This document shows positions 11,286-22,325 of a stretch of DNA of 61,731 nt, in pieces. Origin of the DNA: Diplodia intermedia. Taxonomy: Eukaryota > Ascomycota > Dothideomycetes > Botryosphaeriales > Botryosphaeriaceae. The notes under the pieces were generated by a model. It had not been told where the DNA came from, did no database searches, and worked only from the letters and a program-made list of their open reading frames with translations. Both the position numbers and the translations under genes were made by a program. The stretch spans positions 1 to 61,731 of the forward strand of contig JAKEKT010000141.1 of the NCBI GenBank assembly GCA_021495925.1. Reading direction: 5' to 3'. Within the stretch, counting starts at the first letter, position 1, and each line of letters opens with the position of its first letter.

Positions 11286-12301
11286 AGGGTGAGCGGATTT
11301 TTTTTTCCCCCGGGATGGTTGGCTGTCGGGGAGGAATGGGATGGGGATGGGTGTGGGATCGGATGATGGATGATGGGACGGCCGCATCGAAGTTCTTTCT
11401 GCTGCGAGCGTGAAAAGAAAGCTCAACCGGTTGGAACGTTATGAATAAAGAGCAGTTGCGTATATCTTGACGAGGGCCGACGACGATGACCCGCTCGACC
11501 AATCAATACTTGTTCAAATCTCAGCCTTTTGGTTTAAACAGATGCGGTTTGCGCTTGTTTTGAAAGTGATTCAGTGAGTTTGGACTTTTGAATTGGGACC
11601 GGTGGTTGTGGTGTGGAGCGGTTGGTTGGTATACACTTTTGCCGCTTTGCGATGGTTCCGACGATCTGTTGCCGGGATCTTGAGTAGCGATGCATGATCG
11701 AGACCGATTGGTACTCGCTGACAGACGCTAATCGCCTTGGAGTTGGATAGGTTCCTAATATCCTGCCTTTGGTATGTTTCCACAACGGCGTTCATGCTGT
11801 TGTTCTTCGTCGTCATCTTTGCTTTTTACCATACCGCTGTTTCACACCCTTGCGTCCCCTCCCTATTCGCTAGCGCGTTTACCCTGATTCCGCTGTGAAG
11901 TCTGCCAAAAGAAGAACAGATTCTCGCAACGCTGACAAAAAGGCATAGATTGTGCTCTCGCAACAACAAACCTGCTCCCAAGCACAACCCGCGCCCAAAC
12001 AGAGCGCTTGCAAGCCAAATGACTCATCGTCGAGCAGTCTGCACGCAAGCGCGTTCGTCTCAAGCCCTGCGCGTTCCCGCCTCTTCTGCTGCCTGGCGAC
12101 CCACCAGCAGCCAATCGAAGCCACGCCGCACCCCCTTTCGCCGTGCCGTACCAGGGTGGTACCCAGCTCTGCGCCGCCCGCTCCGCGCCGCCCAACGCAC
12201 TTAAAGCACTCGCGAACGCCAACATCATCCCATCCCGCCCTCTGCACCCTCAATCGCCCGTTCGTTCCCCCCTCTCTCTCCCCCTCCCACCCCCTCCCAC
12301 C
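11286..12301. other. Intergenic, nothing recognised
   Basis: This is the 3' flank of the secreted protein gene, with an AATAAA-like signal (ATGAATAAAGAGC near 11441), followed by the upstream region of the GFA-type gene. Short overlapping frames only. Confidence 0.5.
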
Positions 12302-12857
12302 ATGGCAACGACGACATACGCAGCCACCTGCCACTGCGGCCGCATCCAACTCGCCGCGACGCTGCCCGACATCCCGGCCACGCCCGTCCCGTCGTCCGCT
12401 GCAACTGCTCCATCTGCGCCAAGAACGGCTACCTGCTGGCGTACGCGCGCGCCGCGGACGTCCGCTTCGTCGTCGGCGGGGGCCGCTTGGGCGAGTACCG
12501 CTTCGGCAGGAAGAAGCGGCGGCCGCACTTGTTCTGCGTGCTGTGCGGCACTAGCGTGCTCGTTGATGGTGTTGGCGGGGATGGAGAGGGTGGGGCGGCT
12601 GAGGGGGAGGGGGAGGGCGGGTGGGTTGCTGTTAATGTATGTGTATATGTGTGGGGAAATGGTCTTGCGTTTTTTTTGAGTGGGTGGATGGGGGATTGGG
12701 GGGATGGGGTTTGGCTGGCTGGCTGACTTGCTTTGTGTAGGTTCGGACGTTTGACGTTTTTGCGGATGTCGTGGATAGGCTCACGATCAAGGATGTCGAT
12801 GGCAAGAATTTGCTGCAGCCGCAATACTCCGTTCCGAGGGTGCTGCGGTCGGAATGA
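12302..12857 (+). CDS. GFA/CENP-V domain protein with an apparent frameshift
   Basis: A small zinc protein of the GFA family (glutathione-dependent formaldehyde-activating enzyme-like). From ATG 12302 the frame reads TYAATCHCGRIQLAATLPDI. The rest of the family signature, VVRCNCSICAKNGYLLAY and later HLFCVLCGTSV, lies in another frame from about 12391. The change falls near 12375-12390 between two zinc-ligand motifs and equals loss of one base. No GT-AG intron fits there, because any candidate would remove the CNCSIC ligands. Downstream, an intron at 12637-12740 restores VNV/RTFDVF and the frame closes at 12855-12857. Either the gene is recently broken or one base is missing from the assembly in the C-rich tract. 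All three Cys clusters of the family survive when both frames are read. Confidence 0.65.
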
Positions 12858-13151
12858 AGGGTACATGTAGTTGCGCACAGTGGCATTTTGGATGGGGATG
12901 AGGTAAACTTTTGCTTGACTAGGGTGATGTACAGTGCTTTATGAACCGGGGAATTGACATCAACAATGTTTGCGGCTGGCGGCGCTGCATTCATTCGAGG
13001 ATATATTCGAATGGGAAGCTCAACCGGGACATTTGCATCATACTCATCACCTGCAATCAAGGCTCTTCGTCTCGCAAACATGTCTCAAGGGCATCGAAGA
13101 AGCCACCCGACGTACATCAAGCCAGCTCTTCCCCCACAGCTCCCCCTCCCA

Positions 13152-14165
13152 CTACCCGCGCCTCGTGAGAATCGCCTCGCCCTGCATCATACCGTACCAC
13201 GCGCCCTCGACCTCGGCAAACGCCCTCCACGCCCTCGCCAGCCTCTCCAGCCCCTCCCTCGTCGCATACCCCCCGCGCACGGCGTTGTCGGCAAACTCGC
13301 TCAACACGACCCTATCCGCCCACATGCCGCACCACTCCCTCAACTCCTCCCTCCCCGCCCAAGACCGACTGCCCACGCCCGCCCGCACCTCGTCCGGCGC
13401 GAACCCCGCCCGCAGCGCGTAGCTCAGCAGCCGCCGCCCGGCCATGGGCTCCGCGCCCGCGTCCCGCGCCATCCGCAGCCACAGCTCGTACCACTCGGCC
13501 AGCACATCCCCGGGGTTCTCTTCTTCCTCTTCATCGCCCCCCTCATCCCGCTCCCCCCGATGAGGACGAGGAGGAAGATGAGGACAAAACCACACATGCC
13601 CATCCCCCTCCCTCAACGCGACGACGCCGCCGTCGCGCCGCACCACCCGCCGCATCTCGCGCACCGCGGCGACGGGGTCCGCGACGTGCTGCACCACCTG
13701 GTGCGCGTGGACGGCGTCGAAGGCGGCGTCGTCGGCGAACGGCAGCGCGCACGCGTCGCCGAGGCGGAAAGTGATGTTTTTCGTCCCCGTCGCTGCGGCG
13801 TGGGCGCGCGCGGTGGCGAGGACGGCGGGGGAGGCGTCGAGGGCGGTTATGTGGCCGGTGGGGTTCTTGGTTTCGTTGTTGGAGGGGGAGGGGGAGGTGG
13901 TGGTGGTGGATGGAGAAGAGGAGGTGGAGGGGGTGTCGGCGATGATGGCGGCTAGGTCGGTTGTGATGGTGCCTGGCCCGCACCCGACGTCCAGGACTCG
14001 CATGCCCCGTCGCAGGTGGGGGAGGAGGTGTGGGCAGCTGTTTTGCGCGGTGCGGGTGCTGTGCGAGCGGAGGACTGAGGCGTGGTAGCCGTGCAGGTAG
14101 GGTTTGGTGGTGGTGGTGGTGGGTGGAGATGGGGCGGCGTTGTTGTCGGCGGGGGAGGAGGCCAT
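13152..14165 (-). CDS. SAM-dependent class I methyltransferase
   Basis: An intronless 337-residue protein of the Methyltransf_11/UbiE-like group. Motif I is VLDVGCGPG (residues 57-65). The acidic loop end is ITALDAS, and motif II/III territory is GDACALPFADDAFDAVHAHQ (joined here across one extra Ala). A Ser/Thr/Pro-rich insertion of about 25 residues sits after motif I in place of a short loop. The part after EGDGHVWFCPHLP is highly charged (several Glu in a row) and then helical. No metal or substrate motif shows what is methylated; fungal relatives act on small molecules in many pathways. It shares a 549-base divergent intergenic region with the PPxY protein. The start at 14165 is the first ATG of the frame. 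Confidence 0.85.
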   Translation of the reverse strand: MASSPADNNAAPSPPTTTTTKPYLHGYHASVLRSHSTRTAQNSCPHLLPHLRRGMRVLDVGCGPGTITTDLAAIIADTPSTSSSPSTTTTSPSPSNNETKNPTGHITALDASPAVLATARAHAAATGTKNITFRLGDACALPFADDAAFDAVHAHQVVQHVADPVAAVREMRRVVRRDGGVVALREGDGHVWFCPHLPPRPHRGERDEGGDEEEEENPGDVLAEWYELWLRMARDAGAEPMAGRRLLSYALRAGFAPDEVRAGVGSRSWAGREELREWCGMWADRVVLSEFADNAVRGGYATREGLERLARAWRAFAEVEGAWYGMMQGEAILTRRG

Positions 14166-14714
14166 GGTTCCGTTTTTGGTGCTTGGTTTGTGGTGGATAG
14201 AGCTTCGGGCTGTAGATGGTTGGTTTCTGGGCTGTGGAGTATGGGATGTTGGCTGTTTATATGGTTGTGGGTGAGGGCGATGGATGTTCTGGAAAGGGTA
14301 AGTAGAGCGGAGCTGAGCGGAGTTAAGAAGAGTTGAGGGCTGGAAGGCTCAAACGGAAGGACCGTCTCCCCGTCTCCGACTGCAGGGTGGCGCAGGTGGG
14401 TGCGTTTGCAGGTGTGCTGATCCTTGCAGCGATCGCTAGAGGTCGTTCTTTGGTGTTGAGGGGTAGTTCTGCGACAATGACGTCACTGAGCGCGACGGGC
14501 AGCGAAGCTTTAAGCTACCGGACCAGCTGAGAGCTTGTCGCAATGCTTGTTCCGCTGCCAGCCGCCTCCGCCACGACACGCGGCCGCTCCGTTGGTTGGC
14601 GGGAAGGCGCAGCCCATGCGCCCACTTGCTTGCGCGTGCAGGAGACGTCATAGCCACACCCACGACACCTAAATACTGCATCCACCCACACTCTACGAAT
14701 CCCATCGCTACACC
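14166..14714. promoter_or_regulatory. Divergent promoter with a perfect CRE palindrome
   Basis: The region separates the methyltransferase (minus) from the PPxY protein (plus). TGACGTCA at 14478-14485 is the full ATF/CREB (CRE) palindrome, 230 bases before ATG 14715 and 313 bases before the methyltransferase start. A partial copy, GACGTCA, occurs near 14644. No gene is seen. Confidence 0.45.
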
Positions 14715-16307
14715 ATGGATTACCACAGCGGCCCCGTCCAGGAGTTCTACCACCCCGGGTCCCCGGAAGGGCAAGACGGAGAGGAAAGACCACCGCCGTA
14801 CCCTCCCCGACCCCACCAGCAGCCGGAATCGCTCCCCGCAGAAGATCACGAGGAAATTCCCCCTCCACAACCACAGCCCGTGGAAGACCATGGGGACGAA
14901 AAGCCGCCGCCATATCCTCCGCGTCCACAACAGCAACTAGAACCACACCCCGCGGAAACCCATGACGACGAGAAACCGCCGCCATACCCGCCCCGTCCCG
15001 ACCAGCAGCTGGCAACAACATACCAGCCACCGCCTCCACCCCGCCGGATCCGCCACGTCTTCGAGGACGACGACCCGTCCAACCCCATCCACTACACGCG
15101 CGACCCGCACAAGCTAATCGCCTACCTCGTCCCCTTCCCCAAGCCGGCGCTGAAGGACACGGCGCCGGACCGGATCCCGGACCGGTTCATCATCTACACG
15201 CCGCCGCCGCCGCCGCTGTCGAAGCCGGCCGAGGGCGAGAAGGAGGAGCGCATGCGCAAGGTGCAGCGCAAGTGGCAGGAGGAGGTGCGCGAGGCCAAGA
15301 CCAGCACCGCCAAGACGGCGAGCTGGAAGGGCATCAAGAGCAGGGCCACGCGCGGAATCGACTGGGCCGTCAACCAGACCACCTCGTCGAACCTCGACTT
15401 CATCAACCGCCTGGGCGGCGACGGTGGCGGCGGCGGCGGCGGCGGCGGCAAGCAGAAAGGACCCGCCGCCGCCACCGCCGACACCACCACCACCACTCAC
15501 CACGACCACGACGCCAATACCCCCAACGTCAACGTCGTCCCCGAGGACTCCTCCTCCCCCACCAAGAAAACCGTCGGCCTCACCGACATGGTCATCGTCT
15601 ACCCGCCCTCCCCGACCGGCGCCGCGAGCGACGACGACCCCGAAGCCATGCGCGCCGAGTTTGTCAGTAGCATGCTGCGCACCAAGACCAAGGCGCAGCG
15701 CGACGCCGTGCTGGCCACGGGGCTGCTGCCCGTCTCGTTCGCCGTCGACGTGCTGGCGACGGTCGTGTGGCCGTTTGGCGGCCTCGTCGAGATGGACGCC
15801 GTGTGGATGTACTCGTCGATGCGGGGCGCCAAGATTGCGCGGTCGACGACGAGGCGGCTGGCGTCGTCATCGGCCTCGACCGCGGATGATGGTAGCGGTG
15901 GTGGGAAGGCGGAGGGGGAGACGACGGGGGTGAAGGGCGAGGCAAAAGAGACGGAAGCGGAAGGAGGAGGGGAAGGAGCGGAAGAAGAAGGCAAGCTCAA
16001 ACTCGCCTTCACCCCCTCGCGCCGCCTCGACGTCCTGCGCCGCTACCTCGCCGCGCGCTGCCACGAGCGCGACCCGAAGCTGTTCGCGAGCGCGGGCGGG
16101 CCGAGCCCGACGGAGACGGAGGTGCTGGAGGCCATCGGGTGGGCGCCGAGCCAGACGACGGGCGAGCGCCGGAACTGGGAGGACGAGCAGTGGGAGGTGG
16201 CCGAGGTCAAGGACGACTTCCGCCAGGTCATGGGGAAAGGCGCAAGGGAGTGGGACAGGTGGTGCAAGGCCTTCGTCAAGGATCCTGAGAAGGCGTTGAA
16301 GAAATAG
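14715..16307 (+). CDS. Orphan fungal protein with three PPxY repeats
   Basis: I do not recognise a named family. The 530-residue frame has no intron. Residues 1-98 hold three copies of a unit reading (E/D)EKPPPYPPRPxQQ, giving PPPY at 26-29, 64-67 and 88-91. PPxY is the core ligand of WW domains, including those of Rsp5/Nedd4 ubiquitin ligases. A charged helix (EKEERMRKVQRKWQEEV) follows near residues 175-195, then a glycine run near 236-246, then a short hydrophobic stretch, GLLPVSFAVDVLATVVWPFG, near residue 340. The C-terminal part (RRLDVLRRYLAARCHERD...WEVAEVKDDF) looks folded and conserved. No signal peptide. A role as a membrane-associated adaptor or ubiquitylation target is inference from the motifs only. 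Confidence 0.8.
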   Translation: MDYHSGPVQEFYHPGSPEGQDGEERPPPYPPRPHQQPESLPAEDHEEIPPPQPQPVEDHGDEKPPPYPPRPQQQLEPHPAETHDDEKPPPYPPRPDQQLATTYQPPPPPRRIRHVFEDDDPSNPIHYTRDPHKLIAYLVPFPKPALKDTAPDRIPDRFIIYTPPPPPLSKPAEGEKEERMRKVQRKWQEEVREAKTSTAKTASWKGIKSRATRGIDWAVNQTTSSNLDFINRLGGDGGGGGGGGGKQKGPAAATADTTTTTHHDHDANTPNVNVVPEDSSSPTKKTVGLTDMVIVYPPSPTGAASDDDPEAMRAEFVSSMLRTKTKAQRDAVLATGLLPVSFAVDVLATVVWPFGGLVEMDAVWMYSSMRGAKIARSTTRRLASSSASTADDGSGGGKAEGETTGVKGEAKETEAEGGGEGAEEEGKLKLAFTPSRRLDVLRRYLAARCHERDPKLFASAGGPSPTETEVLEAIGWAPSQTTGERRNWEDEQWEVAEVKDDFRQVMGKGAREWDRWCKAFVKDPEKALKK

Positions 16308-17191
16308 GACGTGCTGGGTGGGTGGGGCTCGAGAGGACTTTTCTCTCTCTTTTTTTCCCCTTTTTTTTTTCCCCAGCTCGCGCTGTTTTGCACGTTTGCT
16401 GTTCTTTGTTATGCGATTTAATACGGCTTATTTTCGATTCTTTTGTTGTATGATAGCGAGACCCGCGCTTTTAGGTCCGTCTTGATTCGAAGGAAATTGT
16501 ACTTTTGAGGGCTTCGATTGTGGATGTGTGCTTTAGACCATCGGTGAGCAAAATGGAGATTTTCTACCATACTTATATGGAACGAGTAGTTGGATTCAAG
16601 GTCCAGACATCAATGTAAGTTCTAAATGCCTATTTAAGCCTACATCTTGTATTCAACTAACCATATGAAGAACGGACTGACCTCGGTGAGCTTAGAGGGC
16701 TGAAATGCTCTGCCATCTGCTATGGGAGGACAGGATATCCGTCCTTCTCGCGTTGTAGAGCTCAGGTGATGGGGACAACGTAAGCAGAAGGATGATGTTC
16801 GCTGTAGTGGCTATGCGGCCGCGTACAACGTTACGCCAGAATCCTTTGCGGGGTCGGGTGCGGGAATGATGATTCTATTGGACAACTTCTCCGCCCCCCG
16901 GGAACCCCGTACCACTCCGAGGCTATTACGACTACCACTTCTGGAGAAAGCCAAGTGCACGCCTTACGGCTCGGCTATGCCGGCAGGCGTGTATAAGCCT
17001 CGTGTGCGGAGGATCGTCAGTCTTGCTGCAGGTGGATGCGCAACCACACCCATCCTTCACCCTCTTCCTTCAGCGCAATGACGTCAATGTCTGAGCGGGG
17101 TTGGAGAGGTATATTAAAGATCAGACCGAGAGTGGTATTGCGCAGTGTCCCTCTCCCGATTCAATCAACGAACCTCGAGTTTCCGGTAAAC
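16308..17191. promoter_or_regulatory. Upstream region of the TAP-like hydrolase with CRE and TATA
   Basis: No gene is seen. TGACGTCA at 17079-17086 is a second perfect CRE palindrome, 106 bases before ATG 17192. TATATTA at 17110-17116 lies 76-82 bases before the start. The left part is the 3' flank of the PPxY protein. Confidence 0.45.
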
Positions 17192-19178
17192 ATGTCTCTC
17201 GGCCTCACATCTCTGCGGCTGCTCCTTTTGCAAGCCGCGTTCGCGTACACCAGCGTCCGCGCTCAGGCACAAAACGGCACCCGGGATATCCAATGGGGTC
17301 CCTGCGAGATCAACGGGTCGCCGCCGTTCGAATGCGGCAACGTCTCTGTGCCGCTGGACTACACCAGCCCCGACTCGACCGAGCTCGGCATCGAGCTCAT
17401 CAAGTACACGGCCTCGAAGCAGCCCTCGAAGGGCAGTATCTTGATCAACTTTGGCGGCCCGGGCGCGAGCGGGCAGCAGTTGATGGTCACGTTGGGCCCG
17501 GTGATGCAAGCGTAAGCCGGTTGATTCTTCTTTTCTCGATTCAGCAATATATATATCGAAGTAACAGCATCGCTTACTTTTCGGTCGACTAGTGTGACGG
17601 GCGGCTACTACGACCTGATCAGCTTTGACCCCAGGTAAGAAAGATTCCCTTGTTCGTTGCGTGCTTCTTCTTCTTCTTCTTCCTTTTTATATTTTTTTTG
17701 GTGGCCACCGTCAGTGACACAACCCACCAATTGCTCCGTCGTCGATTTGCAGAAGTGCTGGCAAAACAATCCCACTTCTATGCTACCAGAGCGCGGCGGA
17801 GCGGATCAATGCCACCTTCCAGAACTCGCGCGCCAGCGGCAACGCGTCCGACACGACGCTGGGCAGGCTCTGGGCGAGCGGGGAGAACCTCGCCACCGCC
17901 TGCTACGACAACGGGAAGGACATCGGCGGACTCCTCGGCTTTTCCTTCGCGGCGAGGGACTACTTGCGCATTGCGGAGATGTTGAACGAGGACGGGCTGC
18001 TGCGCTACTACGGTAAGGAGAGACCTCTGGTAGAGAGAGAGATGATGGTGACCGTATCACACAGGTCTGTCGGGCGGCACGGTGCTGGGCGCCACCATCG
18101 CCGCCATGTTCCCCGACAGGATCGAACGGATGGTCTTGGACGGGGTGTGGAACATCCACGAGTACTACCGTTCGCAGTACGTCCCAGCCCACCCTTCCAA
18201 CCGAGAGAGAGAGAGAGAGGGGGAAAGAAATCACCCACTAACACCACGGGCCCCGCCCCGCCCACCCCCCTCCAGCGGCGCCATCGAAGGCTTCACCTCC
18301 ACCGACGCAACCTTCTCCGCCCTCCTCGCCGCCTGCATCGCCGCCGGCCCCGCCTCCTGCGCCCTCGCCGCCCACGACCCCAACGCCACCGCCGCATCCC
18401 TCGAAACCGCGACATACGCCCTCATCCAGCGCGTCAAGTACTCCCCCATCCCCCACGCCGACACCCTCCTCGACTACACCACCGTCCGCAACGCCATCTT
18501 CCTCGGCCAAACGACGCTCTCCCTCTGGCCCGCCGTCGCCGCCTTCCTCGACGCCCTGCTGTTCCCGTCACCCCACTCCCCCGCGCAGCTCGACGCGGCG
18601 CTGGCTGTGCTGCAGACCGCCGAGGATCCCGTGTTCACGGAGAACAGGTTCGGGATCCAGTGCGGCGACAAGCGCGTCAGGGCGGAGCGCTTGGAGGATG
18701 TGGTGCCCGATGTGGAGGCGGTGTCGGCGCTGAGCAGGTTGGCGGGGGATCGTATCGCGTTCGATATCGCGGCGTGTGCGCGGTGGAAGATGGACGCGAG
18801 GGAGGTGTATGAGGGGGGTTTTGGCGATGTCGCGACGAGGCATCCCGTGCTGGTTATTGGGAATACGCTCGATCCGGTGACGCCGCTGGTGTCGGCGCGG
18901 AATGCGAGTGAGAGTTTGAGGGGGAGCGTCGTGTTGCAGCATGATGGGTTTGGGGTATGGTTGCGCATCTTTTTCTTGCTGTTGTTGTTGTTGGTGTTGC
19001 ATTGTTGATGTGCTGACCGCCGTGTGAGTAGCATTGCTCCCCGCAGCAGGTCTCGGTTTGCACCGCGGCGTATACGAAGGCGTACTATGAAGACGGGACG
19101 CTGCCGGAGCCGGGGACGGTTTGTGCGGTGGACGTTCCGCCGTTCTCGAATGTGACGTGGCAGGATGTGTTGCTTTGA
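17192..19178 (+). CDS. Secreted TAP-like serine hydrolase (alpha/beta fold, S33 type)
   Basis: A secreted alpha/beta hydrolase with the TAP C-terminal domain, related to tripeptidyl aminopeptidases that remove short peptides from protein N-termini. Six exons (17192-17511, 17593-17634, 17753-18012, 18065-18176, 18276-18954, 19032-19178) give 519 residues. The chosen start opens a signal peptide (MSLGLTSLRLLLLQAAFAYT); an in-frame ATG at 17036 would bury it. Landmarks are the oxyanion region NFGGPGASGQ, YYDLISFDPRSAGKT across two splices, the nucleophile Ser210 in GLSGGT, Asp444 in GNTLDPVTP and His472 in HDGFGHCS. The His codon is the first codon of exon 6. An in-frame read-through of the intron at 18177-18275 adds an Arg/Glu repeat and should not be accepted. 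The substrate is unknown. Confidence 0.87.
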
Positions 19179-19436
19179 AGTGTAGGCATGTAACTGTCAG
19201 GGGGTGGGGACGAGAAGTGTTTCGGAAACCGGTATAGTACGCAGAAAACAGGTGGCTGAATTGATACCGGAGGCAAGTCTTTAGGGACTAATCTACAAGG
19301 AAATTCGTAATGGAAGTCTGGACTTCGTACCCGCACACCAAAAGCTTTCTTTGGAAAAACGTACCTCCAACATTGAATTCGCAACTCAGTCTGACACAGC
19401 GAATGTCATGAAAACTCCGAATATCCCGTACATCGT

Positions 19437-21534
19437 TCAAGAAGAATGACTGACAAGCATTGCCCCGTCTTCCTCAATCTCAAGCTTGCCGCTCAGTTGC
19501 TCTGCTTTGCGGAGGCAAGCGTCGTTCGAAACCCCATCCTCCCACAAGGATCGCCGCTCTCCCTGATCAATGTCCAGAAACAGCAGGGGGATGGGACTGT
19601 TCCTCCACGGTTGAACATTGGCTTGACGAGTGTTCCATACGGTGCCGAGGAAGGTGACCACGCTGAGGATCCAGACGGTGATCGGCAGGGCCATCCAGTA
19701 CCATCGTACCCCGACGTGCGTCACCGGGACGTACGTCTCGCCGATGGCCATGTTGGCGCCTGACGTGCCGTTGGCCATGTACGCTGCGTCGCGCAGGGAT
19801 TTGGTGAGGGCCCGAGCAATGTTTTTCATCGCGCATTCAACTTTGCGATCCGGGTTGCTGCAGCGAGAGAAGCTGCCCGAATAGATGGCCTGCAGCGCAT
19901 CCGGTTGTTTCTTTCCGTAATCTTCTTTCTCCGTAAAGTTGGCGTCTAATGATGCAACTTCAAAGGAATGTTGGTAGCGTAGAACATAGCCTTCGAGGTT
20001 ATCTTGCAGAAACCAACGTATCGCAGCTGAAGAGTCCGAGGACATATCGAAGGTTTGGCTATCTATAACCCTATCGATGACATTATAGTATGAATCCATA
20101 TTCAGCGGGTAAGATGCCGTCAAGGCCTCCTTGTAGGATGAGCCGGTAGAAGCATTCAATGTCTCCACAGAAGCGTCAAAGACCTGAACATTTAGCTCGA
20201 GGGCGCATTCCGTAGATATGAAAACAGTTTCATTCGAGGGAAACCCAGGTCCGGATGCATATACAGACCTCAAGGAGAAGAAAGACAAGAAGCTGTGTTG
20301 TCCATAGCGGTAATCCCCTGTCGCGATGACAAGAGAGGTTCCTGCGTACCCGTCGGCATAGTACCAGATGCCGAAGCCGTCCGCCAACGTGACGGAGCAA
20401 TTTGTGTAACCAGTCTCCAGTGGGACACATTTTGTTTCAAAACCCGCACTTGTGTTGTTACAGGTTGCTGAAAAACCCAAGGTCGCAACATCATTCCAAG
20501 TGCAGTTTCCTGAAGGACATACGTAATATGGTTCGGCCCAGGACTCAGAGGGGTCTGCGTCATACAAGGAGTTGAGGACGTTCATTTTCAGCACTTGATC
20601 AGGTGGTGTGCCTACATACTTTAGTATCGCAAAGTCGCCCGCTTGATACATGATTGCACTCACCTTCGCCTGCAAAGGAGGACATAACACCATAATAGGA
20701 GATATTGGAAATTGATGCTGGGTGTTGAATATCCAGGGAAGCTTTCTGGTAATACCGAAGCAAGTTTTGGATGAAGGGATCCATCCCTAATGCTAAGATG
20801 GTGATGAGAGCTCCGAGAGCGGCTGTGTGCCTGGTGGAACGCTGTTTTTCAGTACAGTTCGCCGAAGAGAAGGATATCGTATATATGGAAGACAACTTAC
20901 TGGCATTTAAGTCTCCACAATAGAGAGAAACTACCCATGACGCCACGACTGGCAGAATCGAACACCTCCATGTCGAGCAACGGCATGTGCCTCTGCTTGA
21001 ACCAAACCCATTTGAGTTGACCAAGGCTGCGGCTGATGGGAATCAGAACGAGTAATTTCGCAACGGTACTGAGCCATGAGATCAGAGCGTTGAGGGATAT
21101 GTGCTCCCACGAAGGCTGCGGTTGGTCCTGGTACAAGCGGAGCACAAGTATGATGCCACCCAGTGCGACCGCAGAACCGACTATCCCGAAGAGCTCCCAT
21201 TCCCACCAATCGCCCGACGTGTTCTTGTAAGGCTTTGGATTGTCAAGTTCTCTCATCGGTGGTCGCGGCGGTTCGTTCACGGTAGGCTTTGTGTTGGAAG
21301 GATATGAGTATGTCAGCAAGAATATGGACGCGCATGATTCTCATATGCACTTACATCCTGTACCAGAGGAAGAGTGTTCGCCGGCGTTGTAGACGAACTA
21401 CTCCTGCGAGAACGGGTCTCACATCCTCCAGCCTCGTCTGCATGGGCAGAGTGCGCCGCAGTATCATCGTCTAATGAGTGCCGCGGCATGATCGGCGAGT
21501 AGAGTAGCTCATCAGATGTGTTGAGACAAGCCAT
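19437..21534 (-). CDS. DUF3176 fungal membrane protein
   Basis: A fungus-specific membrane protein whose biochemical role is not established. Four exons (21534-21355, 21286-20901, 20830-20664, 20611-19437) give 635 residues. The DUF3176 signature spans GDWWEWELFGIVGSAVALGG through ISLNALISWLSTVAK to LGQLKWVWF and DSASRGVMGS. Membrane segments are seen at ELFGIVGSAVALGGIILVL, NALISWLSTVAKLLVLIPI, GALITILALGMDPF and, near the C-terminus, YWMALPITVWILSVVTFLG. Between the third and fourth lies a large loop of about 380 residues rich in Cys and N-glycosylation sequons (NCT, NTS, NCS, NET, NAS), so it probably faces the lumen or the outside. The N-terminal 60 residues are Ser/Thr-rich and likely cytosolic. 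Joins such as CQ/HTAALG and GEG/TPPDQV restore family motifs. Confidence 0.88.
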
Positions 21535-22325
21535 TTGTGCAAAGTTGATTCAGGATGACAATTCGAGAGGGTGTGATGTTGCCGTGGCATCTGTAGATGG
21601 GCAGGCTGCCATATTTATTTATAGAGCGGCAGGTAGTCCAGCCTTGGTTACACAAAGCTGTGCATGGCATCATCCGTACAACGCAGACGATAACGGACTG
21701 AACCACAAAAGTCAGCCTGATGGACACAAATCAATCTTGCCCACCGTGGAGTCCCCAAGACGGCAGAGATCAGTCTTCCTTCTCAGTTCCACAACAAGAA
21801 ACATCCATATCACTCATCTATCTCCCTCCCCCTCCCACCTTCGCCACAACGGCTACACGACGAGAGAAGGAGGGAACCCAGGCAGGACCAACACAATCAC
21901 AGCGAAAAAAACGTACACATTCATCGAGCAGCCAAAGACGACACAGCCCGGCAAAAGGGGGGCTGTGTCTCTGCTTGGAATTGAATAATAAAAACACGGG
22001 TATCCGTTACACAGACCATCCATCACACCATCCATCGAAAGATCCGTTAAAAAAAGGAAGCCACTAAGATTCATCCAACCCCCGAAAATGGGATGGGGAG
22101 CGGCGGGGGAAGGTCTCCGAAAAAGAGCGGGACGAAAGGAATTGAACGGAAAAAAAAAAGAAAAAAAAAGGATGAATAACAAAGCAAACCACTCCTACCT
22201 TACCTTACCTTACCTACCTACCTACCTAAATCCTACACAACCACCAACCCCAAGCAAGCAAGCAACCCCGCCCGCCCGCCCGAGCAAAAAAAAAAAAAAA
22301 GAAAGAAGAAGAAAGAAGCAAAAGA
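21535..22325. other. Intergenic between the DUF3176 and MINDY genes
   Basis: No gene is seen. It holds the upstream region of the DUF3176 gene and the 3' flank of the MINDY gene. Low-complexity tracts are A-runs near 22150 and 22285 and a CCTTA/CCTA repeat at about 22196-22230. Confidence 0.5.

Noticed and set aside
10554..11426. Minus-strand open frame of 290 codons
   Set aside because: Antisense of the Cys-rich secreted protein.
18177..18275. In-frame read-through of the TAP-like intron
   Set aside because: Adds an Arg/Glu simple repeat in the middle of a folded domain; splicing as SH/GAIEGFTSTD matches the family.
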